NCBI GenBank assembly: GCA_020726505.1 | Contig: JAHLEZ010000002.1 | Coordinates: 3,472,001 to 3,536,000 of the forward strand | Reading direction: 5' to 3' | Source of the DNA: Leptodontidium sp. MPI-SDFR-AT-0119 | Taxonomy: Eukaryota > Ascomycota > Leotiomycetes > Helotiales > Leptodontidiaceae | DNA: 64,000 bases | Part shown: in pieces, positions 55,411 through 64,000 of the stretch | How positions within the stretch are numbered: the stretch's first letter is position 1 | Layout of the letters: each line of letters starts with the position of its first letter | Position numbers and translations under genes: made by a program | The notes under the pieces: generated by a model | What the model was told of the DNA's origin: nothing | The model's database searches: none | What the model saw: only the letters and a program-made list of their open reading frames with translations

Positions 55411-56944
55411 TGGATGAGCGAAGTTCGAAGATGTCGCAGAAGAATGTGTGTGTGTGTTGATGTTAGAGAAAATCGAATGGCTACCCATCTTTAATAACAG
55501 TTCATAATTATAATTATTTACGGTTTCCGTCAACCGGACTTCGGAGACTCGCCCACCCCGGGTCTCTTCAAGATTCATAATGTATCGTCGATAGATTAAC
55601 TCTATCCTCGGTTCCTCGCTCAAAAAACAAGGCAATCATGATTTGCGAGCAAGACAAGCCTCCGAATTTCAAAGCAGACAATTGAACATGACACGGGAGC
55701 AAATTGGTCCAATGTACTGCTGCCTGAATGGCCCGTCAGGATTATGTGGTCTATACGAAGAAGCGAGACCTGGAGGCTACCCGTACCGAAGATCATGAAG
55801 TTGACTTTGCCGAAAACTCGGACTTCTAAGCATAGATTGGTCCAACTGATGCGGTAACTTAAGCAATCCGAGAACTCTAAAGTGATAGTCTCACAGCCTC
55901 TGGGATTTTAGCTTCGTTTTGCTCGGGAAAATTGGTAAGCAAAGCCAACTAAAATCCGCCGAATAAAGCATGTTATGTCCACATTTCACGTTTTGCTTTG
56001 GAGATGATTTGAAATGTCTGGTTGGATCAGGAAGCAACATCTAGTAGAATATATCGATTTCGTTTATTAAAATTAGCACGGAGCAGTAATCATCATCATG
56101 CTACCCACTGAATTCTTGTTGTGATTTCGTAACCTGAAATTGCACCGCTCCGAGTTTAACATGAAGCCATACTGTCATAGTAAACTGTAAATGGTCTTGA
56201 CGAGACAGTTCAGAGGTACAATGCTGTCGTTCACCAGATTTCTGGGATTGGTGAGAACGACCATGGAAATTTCCCTCACTAACCTTGACTAACCTGACCA
56301 CAAACCCTGAGAGTCGTCAGGAATAGTGTATGTCATATGTCCTTGCTAGCAACTTAAGGATGGATCATCTAGTACCTTAGGCATTGCAGCCAGCAAAAGA
56401 GTTACGTAAATGGCAAAGCAATTGACTGCCACCGGTGGTCTTCCAGTACTCCCAGAACAAGCCCTGCAGGCAATAGAGTCATGGAGACAGATCAGTCCAT
56501 CATCCCAAGAGTTGTTTGCCCAGGTGGGGCGTCCGGAACGCTAGCTGAGTGTGGCCTAGCACAATATTGTCGAGCATCTTGGCTTCGAGATCGCACTCCG
56601 GCACTAGCGTATTTTACTCCACAGGTAGGAAGAACCTCGAAATAAGGTTTTCGCTTACTGAAGACAGTTACACGAACTTACCTACCTACGGACACGTAGG
56701 TAGACACTAGGTAAGTAGTGATGAGCCAGGTCTTATTGATTCAGTACCCATAGCCTCCTTGATGGCCCCTCAACATGACAAACATTCAAGAAGCTTGCCT
56801 GCATGACCCACGCAGTGCTGCACACTACTTCCTGAATATAGATGAAGAAGAAGTTGAGAAGTCCCTTCCTCATCATTAAATCCTCACTCGAAACCAGCAG
56901 GTCTCCCCGCTCTCAGATCCAAGTTTGATTTTGGGACAAAAAGC
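55411..56944. other. Intergenic
   Basis: About 1.5 kb between divergent genes. No coding region is supported. There is a short (GT)n run at about 55447-55460 and TACCTACCTACGG / CGTAGGTAG inverted words near 56675-56705. Confidence 0.45.
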
Positions 56945-57987
56945 ATGAAGGTCCTCCTCACTGGCGGTAGCGGCTTCGTTGGAAAGCATTGTCTTGACAG
57001 CTTACTCAAACATGGGTTTGTACACCTTCACATAGTCACGATTAATACTAACAAAAAGTTAGACATACCGTCACGACTACAGTACGGAGCGATGCAAAGG
57101 GAAGAGAATGCCTCAACGACTACCCTGAGTTCTCAGACAAACTGTTCTATTGCGTTGTCGAGGACATGGCGACTTCTGGAGCCTTCGATGAGGCCGTGCA
57201 GTCAGAACCTCCATTCGAGGCTGTTGTCCACACGGCCAGTCCTTTTCACTACCACGCAACCGATCTGAAGAGGGACATGATCGATCCTGCCATCCTAGGA
57301 ACGACGGAAATACTTCGCGCCATCAAAGAATATGCTCCTCTTGTCAAACGAGTTGTCATCACTTCCTCGTTTGCCGCCGTGTTCAACTTCCAAGAAGTCG
57401 TAAATGTGTACACCTCCAAGGACTGGAATCCTATCACGATGGAGCAAGCTCTCTCTGATGGTCAACTGGCGTACATGGGGAGTAAAACGTTTGCAGAGAA
57501 AGCTGCATGGGACTTCGTCGAGGATAAGAAGCCAGGGTTTACTCTTGCGACCATTAATCCTGTCATGATATTTGGGCCTGCAACATATCGTTTGCATTCA
57601 CTTGATGCTGTAAACACCTCCAACACAATATTCAGGGATATGATACAGGGCAAGATGAAGTTAGGAGTTCCACAAAATTCGTTCCAGTGGGTGGATGTGC
57701 GAGATGTGGCGCTTGCTCACGTTCGTGCAATTGAGGTTCCAGAGGCTGCTGGCAAACGCTTTCTTGCTGCAGCGGGGCCATACAGCAATGGAGAAATGGC
57801 CACAATTGTTAAGGATCGCTTCCCAGAATTGAAGGGCCAGTTCCCAGACCAGATTGAAGTCCAGGAAAACGCGCAGAGCTTTGTGATTGATAACACACCT
57901 GCCAAACAGATTCTAGGGATCCAATTTAGGGGCCTAGAGGACTGTGTTGTTGATACAGTCAAGTCTCTGATGGCTGTGACGGCATAG
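56945..57987 (+). CDS. NAD(P)-dependent epimerase/reductase, DFR/Gre2-like extended SDR
   Basis: A 331-residue protein from exons 56945-57015 and 57063-57987; the 47-bp intron ends AATACTAACAAAAAGTTAG, a textbook branch site and acceptor, and restores HGHTVTTTVRSDAKG. The cofactor motif is LLTGGSGFVGKHC near the start. AVVHTASPFH and RVVITSSFAA are characteristic of the dihydroflavonol-reductase/methylglyoxal-reductase (Gre2) branch. The catalytic pair is in AYMGSKTFAEKAAW, Tyr161 and Lys165. Members reduce ketones or aldehydes with NADPH in the cytosol. The residue after the first motif (FVG rather than FIA) is a normal variant. Substrate not readable. Confidence 0.92.
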
Positions 57988-58635
57988 TGTCATTCAGACG
58001 AGGTTTTGAAGCACCTATTAGTAGACCATCAAATCAAAGGCACTTGCCCCTGGGTTTTCAATACAAAACATACCTACCGAGGCACATTGGTGTATCCTTT
58101 TTTGATTTCTCGTCACATCGTTCAGCTATCAGTATAAGTGTAAGCTTGAATTCTGGATTACTTTCCAACGGTGAATATCCTACCCATTCACATCTCAGAG
58201 ATCAAAACTCAGAAGGTGAAGAGAATCGCCACTTGTTCTATTCAGATTCTCACCCCGACCACGAAGGAAGCTGATACCGCTCCCTAGGCAAATCTTGAGT
58301 GAACGGCTTGCTATCTGGGAAATTACTTACCTCCAGGCCGATGCCGCTCTGGCTCTCAAGTTCCGGACCTATTGTTAGTTGCATATGGGGGGAACTCCAA
58401 CATACATCACATTTCTTATTGACGCTCTATTGGATGGCAAGATGATTGAGAATTCGGGAGTGCAAGTGACGTCGCATCTGCGAACTGGCCGTCAGCATGA
58501 GGAAGTGCTGACTCAGCAGAGAGGTTGTTCAGGCAACCAAAACGATATCAACCAAACAAGAGACATGAGTACCATATTTGTTTGGCTTCTTTGATAATCT
58601 TACCACTCGTCTGCTAGTTAAGCATCGGTGTCAGG
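57988..58635. other. Intergenic
   Basis: About 650 bp between the reductase and the sirtuin start. No gene is supported. Confidence 0.4.
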
Positions 58636-60104
58636 ATGGCCGACTCCGCTCCCAAAGTCGCGGCCATGGAGCGTTTCGAGTCAACCCAGATGATTGAAAA
58701 GAAGGCTCAAACCATTGCGGACTGCATCAAACGGAGCCAGCACTTCATCGTCTTTACTGGAGCTGGAGTTTCCACTTCCGCGGGTGAGTTCTGAGATCAT
58801 TTTTGTGTATTGGTTTAGCATCTCAGATTTTCCCAGGCATACCAGATTTTCGAGGGCCTGATGGAGCCTGGACGTTGCGAGCACAAGGGCGACAACGGAC
58901 AGGGAAGACCGTCAGTACACTGCAAGCTATAGCAACCCCTACGCACATGGCTCTCGTAGAGTTACAGAACCGGGGATACTTGAAATATCTAGTCAGTCAG
59001 AATTGCGACGGGTTGCACCGAAAGAGCGGGATCTTATCAGTAGGGTATTCCCCGGCCCTAGAGGAGCCACACCTACTGATCATTCTCGCCCATGGCAGGA
59101 TAAGATTTCCGAGCTTCACGGGAATAGCAATCTAGAGGTATGTAGAGATTGCGGTAAGGAATTCATCCGTGGTATGTATGATACTTATCCACCTCCAGAC
59201 CGAGTACTTATACCAGCAGACTTCCGTGCTGTTGCCACGTATGAGAAGACTGTACGAGATCACCGTACTGGACGGAAATGTACCCGTTGCAGTGGTGTTT
59301 TGCATGACAGTATCGTCAATTTTGGCGAGTCTTTACCTGCTGAAGCTTTGCAACGCGCCTTCGACAATGCAACAAAGGCAGACCTTTGTCTTGTCCTTGG
59401 CTCTTCTCTCACAGTATCTCCAGCAAATGAGGTGAGTCTGGAATATTGTTTCTCTGCTCCATGGGGTTTCCAGTTTGTACCAAGGTTCCATGTAGATAGA
59501 TGCTCACAACTTCCTTCTTATCCAGATCCCAGAAGTAACGGGCCGGAGGAAAAATGCCAAACTAGTCATCTGTAATCTGCAAGAAACGCCATTGGACGAT
59601 CTGGCCGACACTCGTGTCTACTCAAAGACTGATGACCTAATGGTCCGAGTGATGGGGAAGCTCAATCTTCCGATTCCCCAGTTTATCCTGCGCCGCCGGC
59701 TAGTCATCGAGATGGAAACCAACAACGAGAGGCATCAAATGACGATTTCTGGAGTCGACGAAGACAACACGCCTGTGACGTTCTTGAAATCAGTGAAGCT
59801 TGCATATAACAGGCGACTCATTCGCTCTGAACCGTTTGTCATCGGATTTCGCGGTTCTTTGGAATCTGGTACAGAACTCAAAGTCGAGCTTGAGTTTATG
59901 GGGCATTACAACGAGCCGAACTTGGAGGTAACCTACGAATATCATGATGATGCAGATGCAAGGACTTTGTATCTGCTCGAGTACGATCCAACCTCCGGAG
60001 AATGGAAAACCGCAAAGGAAGATCAAGAGAGTGGCAATTCTATCATCGATCTTACAGACGATACTACCATCCTTAGTGATACTATTTCCAATGTTGCCTT
60101 CTGA
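58636..60104 (+). CDS. NAD-dependent protein deacylase of the sirtuin family (SIRT6/7-like)
   Basis: A 404-residue protein from exons 58636-58783, 58837-59039, 59099-59171, 59220-59431 and 59526-60104. NAD-binding motifs are TGAGVSTSAGIPDFRGPDGA (residues 41-60) and QNCDGLH (about 105-111, replacing the more usual QNxDxLH spacing with Cys). The catalytic His is in ISELHGN (His124). The structural zinc is held by Cys132/135 and Cys162/165. NFGESLP and LGSSLTVSPANE complete the Rossmann half. The GPDGAWT after the first motif matches class IV (SIRT6/7) members, which act in the nucleus on histones. After the sirtuin core, about 170 residues form a beta-rich tail ending with an acidic Asp/Thr stretch, of unknown role. 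Confidence 0.92.
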
Positions 60105-61686
60105 TCGGACTACATGTACACGCGGGATTTGAGGGTTGTTGCTTTTTTCTTTTTACCTGCGCCCCACGTATCTGCATGCGAGTCCAGCGCTTTTTCGTCA
60201 GCTTGTTGTGAATACTGTTACTTGGATGTGTGTCCTCTTTCCCCATCTGCTCTGAACTCAAGGCTGTTGATGGGGGACAAGCGGAGATTGGGAAGAGTCA
60301 CTCACCGAAGACTTTGCACGAAGCTAAGGATCCGAGGATTCCTTTCGGTGTTTATGATGGGCTACCAAGCACCCTTTTCTGGGTCCAAGTTTGTGGAGGG
60401 GAGGAATGGCGTGGGTATGTTTGGGAGAAAGCGTTTCAACTACTGCGGTTGTGTTTGTGGAATAAGTGTCTCATCGTCAACCAGCAGATGGACAAGGAAT
60501 ATCCGGCGAATATTGATATGTACGTGTATCATGGAACGGGTATATCATACAACAGGGAGAGAAAGCGTTCCCGCTTCAGTGTGACTTTTCGTTATAATAT
60601 TCCTGTATACGAATGCATAGATGCATCTCTCATATTTAGTTATCTGTGACCAGCATGTCACTGCCCTTGCGCATTGCTCAATGCCACACACCCAAGTGGC
60701 CATCATTAGTATTCGACAAATGTACACTTAAATTACTCACGCAGATACCTCCTGCACCCCAACTAACAATGAAAGTATACCTCGCGTCATAAATTCAACT
60801 CCTCCATCAACTAAGTTCTGTGCCATTCACCTCCAGTCCAGCCAACATCGACTAGCTCAGATCCCATGAAGTCATGGGGCGGGTGACACGATCCGGTTAG
60901 GAAATACAAGTCCGCTATCCTGTATCAGGCAGCACTGGTAAGTGTCTCTCTTCTTAGGTAGCTGCATGGTATTGACGCCATTCTGCAGGCAGCGATCTGG
61001 AATATCTGTATTCGGACGTAGCACCTCCACACTGGAAACACAAAAAATTCTCCAGGGGTTGAGTGGTGTATTTTATAAGTGTGCTAGCATGAGATACGCG
61101 TGAGGTACGCGTGAGGTGAGGAATATTCTGCCTAGAGTGATACGGCAAGTAGTGAAGTAGAACCAAATACAGACGATCGGCTGTGTTAACAGAATGGAGA
61201 GTGTAGCAGCCTACAGGCTGAGGATAACCGCTAGCAGAAGAAAGAGACATGCCTAGCCTCGACACGCAGTGCTCCCACACAGATTGAAGACCCAGTCGCT
61301 CGAAGAGAATGCACTGCCAGTCGCGACACTAGTCCAGGGCAATGACACGGAATACAAACAGCGACGTGTCCCAAAATATCTCTTAGTAGGACCCAACATT
61401 TGAGATATGTATTTGAATAACAAGACCGGCACTCTCACTCCAATATGATCCGGCACCATTCACAAGTGTGTCAATCCTCAAGGGGACGAGATGATTCATC
61501 TAGTATGTGTACAGGTATTGAACAAGAAGAGAGAATGCTCTGCCATGGCAGGAGGCGGGACGACCAAGAATATCCCGTACCGAAAGTAATGCAGGGCTGT
61601 CCATATAACGCCATACCTCAAACTCCCCAACGCCCCATAATGCCAGTGACCGCGCCACGAATTAAAGAAAGATTCGTAAAGACACT
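60105..61686. other. Intergenic
   Basis: About 1.6 kb between convergent ends of the sirtuin and C2H2 genes. Frames up to about 155 codons were examined and rejected. A short direct repeat (TACGCGTGAGG twice) lies near 61093-61116. Confidence 0.45.
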
Positions 61687-63501
61687 TTACATCATTGTTG
61701 CTTGTGCAACTTGCTGAATTCTCGAGCCAACCAGATTTTGCAGGTTTTGGAGTTGCCTCATCAGTTCGTTCGTCTGAGAGGTCTGCAATTCCGCCTGCCT
61801 CTTCAGCTCCTCGTTTTCTTTTCGAAGTCTCTTCATCTCCATCCGGACATCAACTCCGTCGTACTGGGGTCGCTTTCTTTTCATTCCCGCCACCTCGCTA
61901 CCCTCATCCTCAGTCTCTTCTGCTGCGTTTATTACCTCTGCTGCATCTGTATGCACGCGGCGCAGATGTTCGTTTAAGTTTTCCTGTCGTGAGAATCCTT
62001 TCCCGGAGAACCTCTTGCAATTTGGGTGTGGACAGTTCAGTTGCTTTCGAGGACCACCGTGGAGATTATGCACCTCTCGTTGATGCCGTAACAGTCCCCC
62101 CGAATATGTGAAGCCAGGTAGTTTTTCGCATCCTTCGGACGGGCATTTGTAAGGCCGATCGTGCTTGTCCATGTGCTAAGAGACAAGGTGAAGTCAGCGA
62201 CGGAACTTGGAAATCATGGAAAGCAACGAAGTGAAGACGTACCTTTGACCATTCGCATTTCCTACTGAAAGTCCGCACATCTTCAGCGCAACCCACCCAA
62301 GTGCAGATAAACCGGCCATCATCGCCCTTGGTCACTTCTCGATCTGGCTTCGGGATGGGTTTCGATCTTCCAGGGCTGGGCGCATCGGACTCCTCCTTCG
62401 AGGGCAACTCTGGTAAATCCTCCAGCGTCAAAGCGTCGGTGGCATCCATGTCCTGGGAGATGTATGTGTTGTCGGTCATTGGAGGAGGAGGGCTTGGGTA
62501 TCTGTGGTGTTGCATACTGCTGTCGTCCTGCTCCTGATGTGGATCGTGCATCATGGCGGATTGTGGGTAGTCAGGAAACGTTCGGGATTCATAGGAGAGC
62601 GACATGGTGCCTGGATCGGAGAGGCAGTGGGTATTGGTATTGGTGTTGGTATATGAGGCGTCAAGGTAGGAGTGGGAGTGCGAGTGTGAGGCAGCAGCGC
62701 AGCGAAGATATGGCTGTTCCCTGGTAGAGGTGGTAGTCGTGCTGTGGCGAGGCCTTACGAATCGATGCAGGTCAACGTCGTGGTTGTTGCGGTTGCTAGA
62801 TCGCGCGGGTAGACCTGAACCGCCAGCGCCGAGGAATGTGGCCTGAGGCTGAAACTCGCCGGGTGCACGTGCACGTGGTTTTAGGCGGCGACCACGTGAG
62901 TTCGGGTTTGGATACGAATTTGGATTTGAATTTGCCACATGTACTTCGAAGGCCGAGTTGAAGTCGTCGTAGTCGAAGTTGAACTCCAAGTCATGCCCAG
63001 GTGCTGGTATTCGTGTTGTTGTTGTTGTTATTGCAGCTGCTTTTGCCCGTCCGTTTGTCTCACGCGTGTCGGGGCATGCGCGGACATTTGTACTTGCTCT
63101 TACGCCCAGGTAGCAGTCATCTCGAGCTCCAGGCCATGGCATCGTGACTTCACAGAAGTTAGTCACATGCTTCTGCAAGGCTACCTATCAACCTATTGGT
63201 ACAAGCACCTACCTGGCGGCGATGACAATGGCAACGGGCTGCCTACGCCGCCTCGAAATACCCGTGATGACTCACCAGGCGTGGATCCTGATCCTGATCC
63301 TGATCTTGGACCTGACCAGGAATCCCAAAGCGTGTCTGCCTGTCGTTGATGGCGGTATGGGCCCGGGCGATTACTGGGAGCCTGGCTGCTGCGGACCAAA
63401 GGGCGCGGAGAGAGCGTTGTCGCGGTGTTGGTGTAGTCATACCGGACTGGAGTCCGATGCCTGGGGCTGTCATTCTCTCTCTTTATGACTGGGACGGCCA
63501 T
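61687..63501 (-). CDS. C2H2 zinc-finger transcription factor with C-terminal coiled coil
   Basis: A 560-residue protein from exons 63501-63213, 63147-62243 and 62175-61687, all junctions in frame. The first exon (MAVPVIKRENDSPRHRTPV...) and much of the second are low-complexity: Asn/Pro/Ser, His-Ser and Thr-Asn runs. Three fingers follow: ICTWVGCAEDVRTFSRKCEW with SKHMDKH (split by the last intron), YKCPSEGCEKLPGFTYSGGL with LRHQREVH, and LNCPHPNCKRFSGKGFSRQE with NLNEHLRRVH. The C-terminus has a heptad-type coiled coil (MEMKRLRKENEELKRQAEL onward), so it may dimerise. It is a typical fungal regulator without a recognised target. If the first intron is not used, translation could begin at 63142. 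Confidence 0.87.
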
Positions 63502-64000
63502 CTCTGGAGGCAGAATATTAGCTCTAGAACGGCGGCAGGTAAGGTCTTTCCAGCAAAGGCAGCCGAGAGGAATAGTCATTTGGATCATATGGAAATATCA
63601 CATACCGTGTCTCAAAGTCGAATGAGTGCCAGCTGAAGTCTGTTCACCGAACTGGCAGTCGAGCTGGCATTGGTATTGGTACAAAGCTCGAGGGGCGAAG
63701 GAGATACTGGCCCCAGAAGCCATAGCAAACATCCAGCAGACCCCCCAAAGCACAACAATGGAAGGCTTGACGTCCGCCCAAGGCCATGTCGAGTTCAAAG
63801 GGTGTTGACCTCCTGGCCATTCGAAGAACCATCCAAACCCGAATAAAGCTTGGAGCCGTTCGAGCATTCCCCTAGAACGATAGTTGTAGCGAGTATTGCT
63901 CAAGTCGGAAGCCAGTCCCATGCACTTTCTAGTGTGGAAGTACTGTAGTAGCACAAGAGCTGAGATTAAACCAGCCCGGAGCTCAATAGAAATGTCGATG
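63502..64000. other. Upstream region of the C2H2 gene
   Basis: No supported gene up to the window end. Minus-strand frames here show no family character and are probably 5' UTR or promoter. Confidence 0.4.

Noticed and set aside
55411..55635. N-terminal extension of the alcohol dehydrogenase
   Set aside because: It opens at TTG and its residues do not match the family; the ATG at 55410 gives a normal-length protein.
60114..60649. Overlapping plus-strand frames of 139-156 codons after the sirtuin
   Set aside because: Two frames overlap with no motif in either; probably 3' UTR and intergenic DNA.
63598..63954. 118-codon minus-strand frame at the window end
   Set aside because: Composition is not protein-like (Trp/Cys scattered without pattern); probably 5' UTR of the C2H2 gene.

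Overview
The window is nuclear DNA from a filamentous ascomycete (Pezizomycotina). Genes are split by short GT-AG introns of about 45-220 bp, many with CTAAC-type branch sites just before the acceptor. The gene content is typical of that group: a Zn2Cys6 regulator, a HeLo-domain protein, fungal GH63, RGP1, and SDR and MFS families. A helotialean (Leotiomycetes) source is my guess from general character only. Exon coordinates were built by hand from reading frames, splice signals and family conservation, and exon lengths were checked to keep frame.

Region 1-14.6 kb is metabolic. It holds the 5' part of an MFS anion:cation symporter cut by the window edge, a family-1 glycosyltransferase bracketed by two copies of a MITE-like element, a DapA/NAL-family aldolase, a MetX-like alpha/beta hydrolase, a CECR5-type HAD phosphatase, a 3.8-kb gene-poor stretch with a diverged direct repeat, and a class I methyltransferase of the type found in meroterpenoid clusters but standing alone.

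Region 16-27.8 kb is housekeeping: a cytosol-type GH63 enzyme, ATP synthase OSCP, MOB1 (with one extra base in a homopolymer), RGP1 and a secreted-looking SET-domain protein. Region 28-36 kb holds an Hsp70/actin-like fungal protein with an odd splice junction, a conserved hypothetical protein, a REX4-like exonuclease with a C2H2 finger, a RIP-marked relic of an SDR 3' end, and a GFA-domain protein.

Region 36.7-47.7 kb is the most unusual. It contains a 993-residue protein joining an N-terminal HeLo (HET-s/LopB-like) domain to a ubiquitin-conjugating E2 domain that keeps its catalytic cysteine, and a 735-residue orphan beside it. Around them lie decayed genes: an MFS tail, a ferroportin pseudogene, and a 5'-truncated LINE 3' end next to an intact SDR. 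The HeLo-E2 protein is the best candidate for an undescribed system; ubiquitin transfer linked to fungal cell-death or non-self recognition is an inference from the domains.

Region 49-58 kb is a loose oxidoreductase neighbourhood: Zn2Cys6 regulator, EthD-domain protein, DJ-1/PfpI protein, medium-chain dehydrogenase and DFR-type reductase. Region 58.6-64 kb has a SIRT6/7-like sirtuin and a C2H2 factor with a coiled coil. I found no rRNA, tRNA, CRISPR array or complete transposon.
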